Origin: Dromiciops gliroides
Taxonomy: Eukaryota; Chordata; Mammalia; Microbiotheria; Microbiotheriidae
Reading direction: 5' to 3'
DNA: 64,000 bases
Assembly: GCF_019393635.1 (NCBI RefSeq)
Contig: NC_057861.1
Span: forward strand, 91,866,827-91,930,826
Below are positions 24,613-36,055 of the stretch, in pieces (the stretch's first letter is position 1; each line of letters opens with the position of its first letter). Made by a program: the position numbers and the translations under genes. Under the pieces are notes generated by a model. The model was not told where the DNA came from and searched no databases. It saw only the letters and a program-made list of their open reading frames with translations.

Positions 24613-25588
24613 TTGAGCAAATATGGGAAAACTGGAACACTAATGCACTGTTGGTGGAGCTGTGAACTGATTAAACCAGTCTGGCAAGTAACTTGGAACT
24701 ATGTGCAAAGGGTTATAAAACCGTGTATACCCTGTGATGTACCAATACCAGAGCTAGGTTTCTATCTCAAAAACTTTTTAAAGGAAAAAAAAAAAAGAAC
24801 CTATTTTACAAAACAACAACAAAAAAAAGCCCAAATCAAACATATTTATAGGAGCTCTTTTTTGTGGTTGCAAAGAGTTGGAAATTGAGGGGATGTCCAT
24901 CAACTGGGGAATGACTGAACAAGTTGTGGTATATGATTATAATGGAAAATTATTGTGCTATAAAAAATGACAAACAGGATGATTTTTAAAAACCTTGAAA
25001 AGTCTTATATGAACTGATAGTGAAGTGCATATAACCAGAAGAACACTGTACATAGTAACAGCAATATTGTATGATGAAGAATTGTGAATGACTTAGCTAT
25101 TCTCAGCAATACAATGATCCAAAACAATTCCAAAGTAATTATAATGAAAAATGCTATGCACCTCCAGAGAAAGAACTAATGTCTGATTATGATTGGAGCA
25201 TACTATTTTTTATTTCCTTCCTTCCTTCCTTTCTTCTTTCCTTCCTTCTTTCCTTCTTTCCTCCCTCCTTTCCTTCCTTCTTCCCTCCCTCTCTTCCTTC
25301 CTTCCTCCCTCCCTTCCTCCCTCCCTCCATTCCTTTCTTCCTTCCATCCTTTTTTCCTTCCTTATTTCCCTTCTTCCTTCCTTTCTTCTTTTCTTCCTTT
25401 CTTTCATCTTCTTGTATAAAATGATTCATACTGAAATGTTTTACATGATTTCACACATAATAACCTATATCAAATTGCTTATCATCTCATGAAAGGGGAA
25501 GAAAAGAGAAGGAAGGATAGAATTTACAACTCAAAACTTAAAAAAAAACTATCAAATGTTAAAATTGTCTTAACACATAATTGGAGGG
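24613..25588 (+). mobile_element. L1 ORF2 C-terminus and 3' UTR
   Basis: Starts within the Cys/His end of ORF2: KYGKTGTLMHCWWSCELIKP is encoded at about 24616-24680. It continues through the 3' UTR (GAAGAACACTGTACATAG, CAATGATCCAAAAC) to the terminal AATTGGAGGGGA. The 3' UTR contains the tract at 25208-25412. 5'-truncated and non-functional. Confidence 0.8.
25208..25412. repeat. (CTTC/CCTT)n polypyrimidine tract
   Basis: About 200 bp of almost pure pyrimidine in 4-bp units (TTCC, CTTT, CTCC) within the L1 3' UTR. Confidence 0.93.
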
Positions 25589-25591
25589 GAA

Positions 25592-25954
25592 TGTAATGAT
25601 TGGAATGATGCCACCTCCTGGAGACTTACTGTAGAAATAAGGTGAACATCTCTGAAGGCAAGACCATGGGTCTTTTCTTTGGCATCAAGAAGTGACGTTG
25701 GCTGGTGGGAGGAAGAAGAGGGGAGAGCCTGGTGCTCTGATTCTCATTTTTTCCTGAGGCACTAGTGGAGAAGGGAGCTAGAAATGCGCTCTCCCTTTAA
25801 TAGATAGGAATCTAGGCCTTTTCTTCTCTCTTTACCAAATTCTTATTCTCCTTAATAAATTCTTAAAAGTCTAACTCTTGCTAAAGCTTATAATTTATTG
25901 GCGACCACTCATGAGATATTTTAGACAGACTAGCTAGAATTTTAGCCCTTAACA
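25592..25954 (+). mobile_element. Solo ERV LTR with 4-bp TSD
   Basis: 363 bp, TGTAATGATTGG...CCCTTAACA, the same family as 4418 and 6576. GGAA lies directly on both sides (25588-25591, 25955-25958). It sits at the very 3' end of the L1 fragment. Fossil. Confidence 0.92.
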
Positions 25955-25958
25955 GGAA

Positions 25959-27425
25959 AGTATTAATAAAAGTAACATAAAATGAAAACAACCCAGGGAC
26001 TCCTTGACCCAACTAAAAAGTCAAAATAAAGTATAATTATTTAGAAATAAATAAATTACTCATCAGGACATGAATTATAATAAAGGCATAAAAACTGAAT
26101 AATAACCTGGAATTGATAGTTGAAAGGGACAAGCATCCCTTCTCAGCCCTGAACAAAATTTAGGACTATATCAACATTTGAAGCACAAGGCAGACTTGAT
26201 TTATATATAGGAATTTTTAAAGTTAAATAAAAAATCTGTGAGACACAGAAAGAAGTAGATATTGTAAGAGCTAAATAGAAAGACTTGGGATATTCCACAA
26301 CTCTTCTTAGGACTTAAGGAGCCAAGTTGAAAAAGGTAGGAGGTACAGGAAGCATCAGCTAAAATGAGAAACTAAGAGGAGAAATGGCAGTGAAAGGAGA
26401 GATAGGTCAATGGACCCTCCAAATATCTTAGAAGCCTGGACTGAAGCTATCAGATCTATGTACCTCTATATGGATTGAGAGACGTTCTGAAAAAAAGTCT
26501 ACTTTTTCCCCAACTTCCCTTCTTTCAGTTTGTCTAATACTAAACCCTATGGTGTACTCTTCTCATTATTAAATATTTCCTGTATCATCACTTGGTCTGA
26601 AATATAAAGCCCCAAGTTATTTTGAAAGAGCAAAATTTCTATATTGATTTTAGGAATTTTCTTAAGGGTTGTTTCTGAACTATAATGATTTTGTTGATAA
26701 CATTTTTTTGTGGGGACAGAAAAAGTAGAAGCTAAGGAGAGAAAATTCTTGCTGATTGAAAGAGAGATTGTTAATTTCTGGGAGAAAGGCTAGGTAAACT
26801 AAGAGAGCTTTTCATGTGATGTACTGATGAAAGGAGTATTGAATCTTGTTCTTGTGCACAAAGCCATGTGAGATTATTGTTCTCTAGTACCATCTATGGC
26901 CTGAGAGAAAGGATACCTTTCAAAGATTCCCAGTTGTCCTCTACTATCTTCCATTTTTTAATTAGGAGAAACAGAATAGAAAAGGTAATATTTGCATCTG
27001 GTTGCTTGTGACCTCTGAAGGAGTTGGACTTGGCTAGAAACTAATTGGAGAAAATGGAATTCTGTCATGTGAAGATTTAGATAAGTTGTCTCCATTTCCA
27101 GAAAAGCAAAATGGGGAGTCTTTGAGTTCTCAGACTCAAGAGAACTGCTTGTAATTTTGAATAAGTGCAAATGTAGTTGTATTCATACATGCACATTTAT
27201 GTTTATATGCATTTATGCATTCATATATATATATGTATATATGCATATGGGAATGTATGTGTGTAAACACAGATACTTTGTTGGAAGTATTAACATTTTC
27301 TCATTATGTTTCAATTTTGTTTTTCAATCAAATCTATTTTTGTCTCTTTCTGACTTGCCTGTTTGGAGAAAAAAAGGAATTCAAAAGTCATGTAACAAAT
27401 AGGCATTGATATATAAATATATAGC
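25959..27425. other. No gene seen
   Basis: AT-rich, short frames only. A TATATG/ATGCAT-type simple repeat lies at about 27180-27260. No family recognised. Confidence 0.4.
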
Positions 27426-27486
27426 ATGCAGAGCCAAGATGGTGGAGTAGAGGCAGGAACTCACCTGAACTATCCTAAATTCCCTT

Positions 27487-27856
27487 CTGTAAGGGCTAAA
27501 ATTCTAGCTATGCTGTCTGAAACATCTAAGTGGTCACCAATAAATTATAAGCTTTAGCAAGAGTTAGACTTTTAAGCATTTATTAAGGAGAATAAGAATT
27601 TGGTAAAGAGAGAGAGAAAGGCCTAGATTCATCTATCTATTAAAGGGAGAGCACATTTCTAGCTCCCTTCTCTACCAGAGTCCTCAGGAAAGAGAGTGAG
27701 CCAGAGTGCCAGCCTCCCCCTTCTTCCTCCCACAAGCAAACGTCACTTCCTGACACCAAAGAAAAGATGCATGGTCTTGCCCTCAGAGACCTTCTCCTCA
27801 TGGTGGAGCTTTCCTACAGTAAGACTCTAGCAGGTGGCATCATTTCAATCATTACA
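27487..27856 (-). repeat. 3' LTR of the inverse provirus
   Basis: Reverse complement of the family LTR: left end TGTAAGGGCTAAAATTC, GCATTTATTAAGGAG polyadenylation region, right end CAATCATTACA. Confidence 0.88.
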
Positions 27857-29302
27857 GTCCCTGCTTTGTTTCTTCAAGAAACAGGGTGTTTCCTTGATGA
27901 AACAGTCAAAAATAATAGAATATAATACCCTATGCTAACTAACAATATGTTAATAACAATATAGAAAAGGGAGAGAGGAAAGTTTTGTCCGGAGGGGCAG
28001 TCTCTCATGAACCAGTGCTTTGACATTGGTCTTGCAAAGGGAGGGCCTCTGCAGAGAATACATATTACAAATGGTAAACAAGCAAAACTGTTAATTTAAA
28101 GTCTTTGAAAGTCTTTTCTCAGATGGTTCTTGGGACATCCTCTGGGTGTAGTCATAGAATGGAAGTCTTTTCAGAAGTTGATGTGTGGATGCTGGTAATC
28201 AGCCAGGAAAATTTCCTACAAAATTGAGCTTAACACAACTTTAAAATAGCTTTGTCAATAATCAAATCAAACAATGAAAGTTCTCAAAAACATGTCTAAG
28301 GGAATTCAGAATCTTAGTTGTTATACATGAAACATAAATTGAAACATTCTTTAAAACTTAATATTACTATAGTCCCCCCCACCTTGTGAAGGGTAAATTG
28401 AGAAGACAATTGCTACAATATTAATTTAAAAAAAAATTTTTATCTTTGTTTCATAACTTTTTGCATCATCTGCTTAATTATCCTCATGCCATTATGAGAA
28501 ATTAAAAATATCTAATATAATTGGTAATAGGTGTCAAGGCCAAATTCAACACTGTATTTATCATGACACCTGAGATAATTATGGGGGTTACCATAAAAAA
28601 ACAGAGAAATGATGGGATATGAGCATTCCCACACTTGAGCAATATATACTGCCCATGCAGTATGCCAGGCTTAAAATGGGTGGATGGAATATACGACCAT
28701 GCCACTGAACATATTGGAGGAAACTGAGTCATACTTAATCAGATGCATGGGATTAAAACGTCCATGGCATCAGGCATATAGGAGGGGGCGTAGAAGCCAG
28801 GTGTAGAATGAGATTGCTGGGATCAAAACTTCCAGCCATCTATACAATATTGTGGGGGGAAAAAATTAAACCAAGAGAAACCAACCTCAACATTTGTCAA
28901 AACCCATTCCCTCGGCCGTACCTTGACTTCATGCATGACTCCCCTAATGTGAACAGTTCAATGTCTGCTCTTGCTTGTATTCCTCTGAACATATTGGATG
29001 GCATCTTGGCCAACTGGAATCTGATAACTCAGAATGAAGGCAATTAATGTCTTAAATGATAAATTACCATAATCCAAGTCTCATATGGATTTAAAAATTG
29101 AGGATAATAAATGATCACAAAAAATGTGAATACATCTTGACTCAGAATATAATATATAATTATGCAACAATTTCAAATAATACCCCTTTTTTTACTAAGT
29201 ATACAATTACTTTTGTGAAAAATCAGAACATATTTAAATACAAGTTAAAACACAACACAATCCTAAAGAAAACTTTTTTTTTTTTTGAAAAAGAAAACTT
29301 TT

Positions 29303-29478
29303 GGGGGCAGCTAGGTGGCGCAGTGGATAAAGCACTGGCCCTGGATTCAGGAGTACCTGAGTTCAAATCCGGCCTCAAACACTTGACACTTACTAGCTGT
29401 GTGACCCTGGGCAAGTCACTTAACCCCCATTGCCCTGCAAAAAAAAAAAGAAAAAAGAAAAAAGAAAAAAAATAGAAA
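29303..29478 (+). mobile_element. Mar1/WSINE-type SINE inside the inverse provirus
   Basis: Head GGGGGCAGCTAGGTGGCGC and a long A-rich tail with AAAAAAG units. Flanked by AAAACTTTT on both sides (about 29294-29302 and 29480-29488). The corresponding place in the copy at 6576-10260 is empty. Confidence 0.9.
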
Positions 29479-30296
29479 AAAAACTTTTACAAATGTTCCC
29501 CTCTTTTTTTTTTTTTTGGAATAGGCTTATCAAAAATAATATTTCTAGAATCAATTTACACTTGCCATGGCAACCAATTTGCCAGGGAATTGCTTTATAG
29601 AGTTCGATCAAATAATCAGTTGAGATAAAAAAATAACAAAAACAAACAACTCAGAATATGGGAGCACAATACTCCTAGAATTAACATTGTATTCTGAAAT
29701 CAAAACCATCTTGCAATGTTTCAAAATTAGATAGATGAATGAATAGAAGAAAATATACATGAAAGCAGAAAAGACAATGAAATTCAAACTATGGAAATCT
29801 AAATGAATATGAACTTAACATTAATAAGAGTATTACAAAATATAAACTTGATCACATGACTATAAAAAGCTTTTACAAATATTCTTTTTTTTTAAAAAAA
29901 GCTAAGTATAAAAGACAATCTCAAAAGCATGACAATCTCTATGAAAATAAACCCATACCATTAATTTCAAAATGTAAATGTAATAGCATAGAAATCCTAT
30001 GTAACCTCTGAACTAACATTATTACTCTGAGTGAATTTAGAACACTTTTGATTCCGATATCTGAAATCCCCAATATTCATATGAATACCTTCCTGCTTAC
30101 TTCTACATTTCTGTAAAATATGTACCCTTCCATGGCAAAAGAAGTAGAGTCTTGAATTATGATGATGATTGTCATTTTTATTCAGCTTAAGTTTTTCTTC
30201 TTTAACCCCTCTATATTGTCTGTCAGTCCTTTTACCATACAAATGCTTTATAAGGTTACTAATTAAAGACAAAAGCAGATTAACAAAATTATGGAC

Positions 30297-30490
30297 AAAA
30301 CGAGCATATCTGGAATTTAAAGGGTTTTTTTGAGTCAGAAAAACCCTTTAAATTCCAGATATGCTCGCTTTGTTCTTATTCTCCATAATAAATGCTTAAA
30401 AGTCTAACTCTTGCTAAAACTTATAATTTATTGGCAACCACTCATTAGATATTTTAGACAGTACAGCTAGAATTTTAGCCCTTACAGATG
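30297..30490. repeat. Inverted repeat/foldback within the ERV
   Basis: Arms of about 30 bp at 30298-30327 and 30345-30374 are near-perfect reverse complements (GAGCATATCTGGAATTTAAA against its complement) around a short spacer. The second arm leads into LTR-end sequence in the plus orientation, opposite to the rest of this copy. Confidence 0.8.
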
Positions 30491-31928
30491 GTGGCAATGA
30501 AGGGACCTTCTCCTCATGGTGGAGTTTTCCTACAGTAAGTCTCCAGCAGGTAGCGTCATTCCAAGCGTTATACTTCCAAACAACTTTATTGAATTCTGGA
30601 GTGGGAGAACCAAAAAACGTTGTAGTGGAGCAGTTTTCCAGCCCAAGGAAACTTGGGATGTTGGCAAGAAACATATCTTGCAATGTTTATATCGATAAAA
30701 TAGAGAAACAGCTGATTGATGAATTGGGAATGCAATTAAAAAAAAACTAGAAAAAGATCAAATTAAAAATCCCCAATTAAACACTAAGTTAGAAACCCTG
30801 AAAATCAAAAAGAGATTAAAAATTTCAAAGCAATGTAACTATGAAACTAATAAATAAAACTAGGAGCTGGATTAATGAAAAAAAGCAATATAATTTGATT
30901 TTAATTTGATTTGTTTAATTTGATTTTTTTAAGAAAAAGGAAAATCAAATTACCAGTATCAAAAAGTGAAAAGGGTGAATTCACCACCAATGAAAAGCAA
31001 TTATTAGGTGCTATTTTGCTCAGTTCTAGATCTATAAATCTAACAGTCTAAATGAAAGAGATGAATATTTACCAAAATATAAATTATCCAGATTAACAGA
31101 ACACGGCATAGAATATTAAATAACACTGTCTTAGAAAAGCAAATTGAACAAGCCATAAATTAGCTCCCAAAGAAAAATCCCCAAGACCAAATCCATTCAC
31201 AAGTGAATCTACCACACAATTAAACAATTAATTCTAATACTTTATAAATTATTTGGGAAAAATTAGCAAAACAATTTTAACAAAAATGCTTTTATGATGA
31301 TAAAAAAATGGTGCTGATGCCTACCAGGAAGTGTAAATCAAAGAAAGAAAACTATAGGTTAATTTCCTTAATGAATATTTATGTAAAAAATTAAATAAAA
31401 TACTAGTAAGGAAATTACAGCAATTTATCACCAGAATAATCACTATGACCAGGTGGAATTTATACCAGGAATGCAGGGCTAGTTCAACATTAGGAAAACT
31501 ATCAGGATAATTGACCATGTCAACAAAACAGACAAAAATCATACGATTCTCTCAACATGTACAGAAAAAGCATTTGACAAAATACAATATTCATTCCTAT
31601 TAAAAACACTAGAGAGCATAGGAATAAATGGAGCTTTCTTTAAAATGATAAGTAGTATCTATCTAAAATCATCAGAAAGCACTATTTGTAGTGGACTTCA
31701 GTTAGAAGCCTTCCTGATAAAATTGGTGTGAAGCAAGGATGTCCATTATCAAAACTATTATTGACTATATGGGAGATGTTATCTATTGAGTAGACAATGA
31801 AGAAACAAAACTATTACCCTTTGTAGATGATATCATAATATACCTGGAGAAACCTAGAGAATCAACTTAAAAACTAGTTGAAATAATTACCAACTTTAGG
31901 AAAGTTTCAGGATACAAAACAATTTTGG

Positions 31929-32270
31929 GGGTGTGGAGCCACGATGGCAGAGAAAAGGCAAGAGTTCACATGAGCTCTCACAAATTCTTCCCCAAACACC
32001 TTTAAATGATGCCTCAAAAAAAATTCTGACACAGAAGAAGACCCACAAAAGGATGGATTGAATCAGTTATCCAGCCCACAGCAACCTTAGCATGTTGGCA
32101 GGAAAGATCTGTCACACGTAGATGAGAATGGAGGACAATCCATAGTACCCGGTGCCACAAGAAAGGAACAGCAAACCTTGGAGGTAACTCCACCCCCTGT
32201 GGTTGCAGTGGCTGCCTTTGGAGATCTCAGCACACAGATGAATGAGTCAGCCCATAGAGGAAGAGTGATG
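31929..32270 (+). mobile_element. L1 5'-UTR fragment
   Basis: Starts GTGTGGAGCCACGATGGCAG, the L1 5' terminus. It continues with CCACAAAAGGATGGATTG, GTTATCCAGCCCACAG and GTTGGCAGGAAAGATCTG, the same 5' UTR seen at 30580-30680. No ORF or 3' end follows. It abuts the truncated ORF2 of the preceding element. Confidence 0.65.
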
Positions 32271-32274
32271 TCCA

Positions 32275-32570
32275 GAGGTTATGTCCATATCATTCCTGGG
32301 GAAAAACAGGCCGTTTTAATGACTTACTCAAGACTACAAAAGTAATGTCATAGAGGCAGGATATGAGTTCAAGTCTTATGACCAAAAAACGAAATTTCTG
32401 CTGCTGCTGTTGTTTTCTATTTTACTATCATAAATGTTTTTTTTTTTTCTTTATCTCCAGTAAAGGTAGCAATATTACTTCTAATTACTAAGACTAATTT
32501 CATATTCACTTGGAGTCAGGGAAACCTGGTTAAATAGTGTCTTAGACTGTTTATGAAACATACTATCCAC
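32275..32570 (-). repeat. Decayed SINE and plain sequence
   Basis: AATGACTTACTCAAGACTAC and GATATGAGTTCAAGTC are an antisense MIR/Mar core. The remainder is unremarkable. Confidence 0.4.
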
Positions 32571-32586
32571 CTCCAAATAAAGAACT

Positions 32587-33053
32587 TGTAACAATTGGAG
32601 TGGTGCCACCTGCTGGAGAGTTACTGTAGGAAAGCTCCTCCATGAGGAGAAGGCATCTGAGGGCAGGCCATGTGGTTTGCAAGGTCAGAAAGGCGTCAGA
32701 AAGTGATGTTTGCTTGTGGGTACTGTTGATCAAAGCTACCAGCCAATTACCTTTTAGCTGTGTGTGTGTACGTGTGTGTGGATGGGATGTTCCTGGTCCC
32801 ACAGGAGGCTTGTGGGATGAAGAAGGGGTGAGGCTTGCTCTCTCACTCTCTTTCATGAGGACCTCAGGGAGCAGAGGAGTTGGAGATGCGGGCTCCCTGA
32901 GATAGATAGCTGAATATAGGCCTCTTTCTCTTTTCACCAAATTCTTATGTTCCTTAATAAATGCTTAAAAGTCTAAACTCTTGCTAAACTTATAATTTAT
33001 TGGTGACCACTCATTAGATATTTTAGATGGTATAGCTAGATAGCAACTTTACA
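32587..33053 (+). mobile_element. Older variant solo LTR of the same ERV family
   Basis: Starts TGTAACAATTGGAGTGG and keeps CCTTAATAAATGC and TTATTGGTGACCACTC near its end, but is longer (about 467 bp) with a private middle containing GTGTGTGTACGTGTG. Flanks AACT and AATT are an imperfect 4-bp duplication. Older than the other solo LTRs. Confidence 0.8.
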
Positions 33054-33059
33054 AATTGA

Positions 33060-33178
33060 TATTAATGGAACTTAGACTGAAGCATGCTACTTTTTAACTT
33101 TCTTTCATATTTTTTCTTTTATTCAAGTTTTCTTATACAAAATGACTAACCCTCATTGCCCCGCCCCCCCCCCCCAAA
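33060..33178 (+). repeat. L1 3'-UTR scrap joined to a SINE 3' end
   Basis: GACTGAAGCATGCTAC through TTCTTATACAAAATGACT is L1 3' UTR. It passes into CTAACCCTCATTGCCCCG and a C-run, the last 30 bp of the SINE. Confidence 0.6.
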
Positions 33179-33179
33179 G

Positions 33180-34050
33180 TGCTGCCAACACTAACATATG
33201 ATACAACACATAACCCTGTTGGAGCCTTGAAAGAAAGGAAAGAGGAAGATCTAATAAGTCAACAATAATCAGAAGACTTCAAAAAAAGAGTTCAGAAGTT
33301 AATCATAATAAAAAGTAATATTTAATGCTTTACAAACTTTCATGCTGTTACTGGATATGAGAATTACAATAACCTGCCAGGATTTTTCCATGAATTCAAT
33401 ATTCTACCTCTTGATATAACTGCCTACTTAGGTACAAAATGTATGATAGTTAATATAACTGAATGACAATAAAAAACCCAATAGCTCTAAGAATTTAATT
33501 TAAATTTAATTTTCAAGCCAAAAACAAATAATTAAATAAGTGAATGAATGAACAAATAGATAGATTGATAGATTAATAGATAAATGAATGAATGAATGAA
33601 TGCTGTCTTAGAGACTTAATATTTATGTAATGCTGGCAATCTACGTAACTGTATCTTAGTTCCCTCAACTACAAAATGAGGGGGTTGAAATCAGTGGACT
33701 CTCATATTCTTTCCTCATATAAATGTATGGTCCTATCATCCTGTGATATTCTAAGGGCTTGAACTAGCTCTCTTCTCGTCTATCCAATGAATCTTGAATC
33801 TTGTCCCATTATATCCTACTCCTCATCTGCCAATTCAGAGAGAGAGAGACAAAGACAGTTATAGACAGAGAAATAAGACAGGAATTATTGTCTGTTGTTT
33901 TTGTTTGTTTTATAATATTTGTATGCTGAATCCAATCACCTTTTAAAAATAATTAACTGTGCCTTCTATAGTTTTTCGCACTGTCAACTTACTTTGCTTA
34001 GTGATATCATTTTCTTTTTTTTTAATCTCCAGAGAGGCAATACTTTCTTG
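33180..34050. other. No gene seen
   Basis: AT-rich sequence with a (GAAT/GATA) repeat near 33535-33600 and a MIR-like tail at 33655-33750 (CTCAACTACAAAATGAGG). Confidence 0.45.
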
Positions 34051-34055
34051 GTTTG

Positions 34056-34057
<2 letters not shown>

Positions 34058-34086
<29 letters not shown>

Positions 34087-34370
34087 CTTCTTCTTCTTCT
34101 TCTTCTTCTTCTTCTTCTTCTCCTTCTCCTTCTCCTTCTCCTTCTCCTCCTCCTCCTCCTCCTCCTCCTCCTCCTCCTCCTCCTCCTCCTCTTCCTCCTC
34201 TTTCTCCTTCTCCTCCTTCTCCTTCCCCTTCTCCTTCTCCTTCTCCTTCTCCTTCTCCTTCTCCTTCTCCTTCTCCTTCTCCTTCTCCTTCTCCTTCTCC
34301 TCCTCCTCCTCTCCCTCTTTCTCTTCTCTTTCTTCTTTTTCTCCTCCTCCTTCTTCACTTCCTCTTCTCA
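34058..34370. repeat. Long (TTC)n-(CTCCTT)n-(TCC)n polypyrimidine tract
   Basis: About 310 bp with almost no purine on the plus strand. It passes from TTC units through CTCCTT to TCC units and back to CTCCTT. Long open frames of poly-Ser/Pro or Glu/Lys/Arg type on both strands are repeat artefacts. Confidence 0.97.
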
Positions 34371-34467
34371 TCCCTTCATCAATTCTTACTTCTTTCTGCC
34401 TTTCCTTCCTCCCTCCCATTTTATGGGAGAGTAATTATTCACTCTCCTCATGCACCATGATTTTCTT

Positions 34468-34646
34468 TTTTTTTCTTTTATTTTTTTGTTTGTTTGTTTG
34501 TTTTTTTTAGTGAGGCAATTGGGGTTAAGTGACTTGCCCAGGGTCACACAGCTAGTAAGTGTTAAGTGTCTGAGACCAGATGTGAACTCAGGTACTTCTG
34601 ACTCCAGAGCCGGTGCTCTATCCACTGCGCCACCTAGCTGCCCCTT
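34468..34646 (-). mobile_element. Mar1/WSINE-type SINE
   Basis: Antisense body with T-rich (TTTG)n tail. The direct repeat ACCATGATTTTCTT (34454-34467, 34647-34660) bounds it. Confidence 0.93.
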
Positions 34647-34698
34647 ACCATGATTTTCTTAGGCATTCTTAGGGGTAATAATTGTTAATAAAAATTTA

Positions 34699-34840
34699 GG
34701 GGCAGCTAGGTGGTGCAGTGGATAGAGGACTGGCCGTGGAGTCAGGACCTGAGTTCAAATCCGATCTCAGACACTTGACACTTACTAGCTATGTGACCTT
34801 GGGCAAGTCAGTTAACCCCAATTGCCTCACCAAAAAAAAC
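34699..34840 (+). mobile_element. Mar1/WSINE-type SINE
   Basis: Head GGGGCAGCTAGGTGGTGCAG and core CTTACTAGCTATGTGACC, A-rich tail. It lies in opposite orientation to its neighbour 55 bp upstream. Confidence 0.88.
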
Positions 34841-35544
34841 CAACAAAATGTCTAGGAATGTTTGTTCAGGCATACTTTGAGTAACTTGACTTATTTTCTA
34901 CCTTTGACATTGTTGATCACTTTTTCCTCTTGGATATTTTCTCCTATCTATGTATTCCTCATATTGCCCTTTCCTGATTCTCTTCCTCCCTCCTTTTCAG
35001 TCTTCTTTGCTGGTTTTTCCTCCAGATCATCCCCACAAACCATAGCTGTCCACCAAGGCTCTTTCCTGAACCTTCTTCTCTTTTCACTCTATGCTATCTC
35101 ACTTGGTGATCTCACCAAATCCCATGATGTAAATCCTCAACTCTATGTAGATAATCCCCAGAGATAGATAGAGAGATAGTTACTCTCTTTGCTGAGCTAT
35201 AATCAGACATCTCTAAATGCCTATTGCACAGTTCCAAATGGATATCCTGTAGCCCTTTCAGACTCAATATGTCCAAATAAGCCTCATTTTTCCTTCTAAA
35301 TGCTCTTCTTTTCTAAATTTCCTATTACTAGAAAAGTCTGACACCATCATCTTCTCAGTCATTCAGTCTACACATCCTCAGCCAGATTTACACTGCATCA
35401 TTCACCCCACATACCCAACCTCTTGCTAAACATCACTGTTTTTACCTTTACAGTATCTCTCATATATACTCCTTTCTCTGCATTCCTTCATCACCTTTTG
35501 CATTGACTATTGAAATACTCTTCTAACTAATCTTTGGAGCAACT

Positions 35545-36055
35545 TGGTGGCATGGTGGATAGAGCACAGAACCTGGAGTTAGGAAGATGTTATTAAATAG
35601 TTTCAGTCATGTTCAGCTCTTTGTAATGCCATTTGGGGTTTTCTTAGCAAAGATTTTAGAATAGTTTGCCATTTTTATCTCCAGCTCATTTTACAAATGA
35701 GGAGACTGAGGCAAACACGGTTAGTAACTTGTCCCCAGGGTCACAAAGTTAGTAAGTATTTGAGGCCAGATTTTAACTTGAGTCTTTCTGACCTCAGTCT
35801 CAGCACACTATCCACTGTGCCACCTAGCTTCCCATGGAGTTTAGAAAAATTGAGTTCAAATCTGACTTTATATATTACTAGGTATGTGACACTGAGTAAA
35901 TCACTTAGCCTCTGCTTGCCTCAGTTTTTTCATCTGTAAGATTAGGATAATAATAGCAACTATCTCACAGTGTTGTGAAGATCCAATGAAAGAGAAATTT
36001 TAAAGTACTTAACACAGTGTCTGAAAAGTAAGCACTATAGAAATATTAGTGACTA
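35545..36055 (+). mobile_element. CORE-SINE interrupted by a second SINE
   Basis: The head GCAACTTGGTGGCATGGTGG runs to about 35592. The same element resumes at about 35835 (TTGAGTTCAAATCTGAC, GTGACACTGAGTAAATCAC, TTGTGAAGATCCAATG core and tail). It is a longer, older CORE-SINE form than the abundant short type. Confidence 0.75.
35592..35834 (-). mobile_element. SINE with RTE/Bov-B-like 3' tail
   Basis: Reverse strand: head GGGAAGCTAGGTGGC, core, then AAATGAGCTGGAGATAAAAATGG-type text cut short, CCCCAAATGGC and CTGAACATGACTGAAAC, a tail like RTE/Bov-B LINE ends. GGAGTTAGGAAGAT (left) and GGAGTTTAGAAAAAT (right) look like its duplication inside the older CORE-SINE. Confidence 0.7.

Larger units (their letters stand above)
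27487..30572 (-). mobile_element. Older copy of the compact ERV, inverse orientation
   Basis: The same family as 6576-10260, read on the minus strand. One LTR is at 27487-27856 and LTR material at its other end (about 30370-30572). The interior shares sequence with the younger copy throughout. CTTC flanks both ends (27483-27486, 30573-30576), so one insertion event into an L1 5' region is clear. It is visibly more diverged than the first copy, carries a SINE, and its outer end is rearranged into a foldback. It also lacks any polymerase. Broken in several places; a fossil. Confidence 0.88.
27427..31927 (+). mobile_element. L1 with 5' end joined to ORF2, split by an ERV
   Basis: Begins with an L1 5' terminus (AGAGCCAAGATGGTGGAG) at 27427-27486 and resumes after the provirus at 30573 with GAATTCTGGAGTGGGAG and TTTTCCAGCCCAAGG. 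At about 30690 it passes directly into ORF2, in the region after the endonuclease domain (GATGAATTGGGAATGCAA). ORF1 and the endonuclease are absent. The ORF2 text then runs through reverse-transcriptase words (ATTTATACCAGGAATGCAGG, AAAGCATTTGACAAAATAC, TTTGTAGATGATATCAT for F-DD) and stops at about 31925. Many stops and indels; long dead. Confidence 0.75.

Noticed and set aside
25187-25492. Five overlapping frames on both strands, 65-99 codons
   Set aside because: Produced by the polypyrimidine tract in the L1 3' UTR.
33943-34510. Long overlapping frames on both strands (up to 183 codons) of Ser/Pro/Phe or Glu/Lys/Arg repeats
   Set aside because: They are translations of the (TTC/TCC)n tract in several frames; no non-repeat protein sequence supports them.
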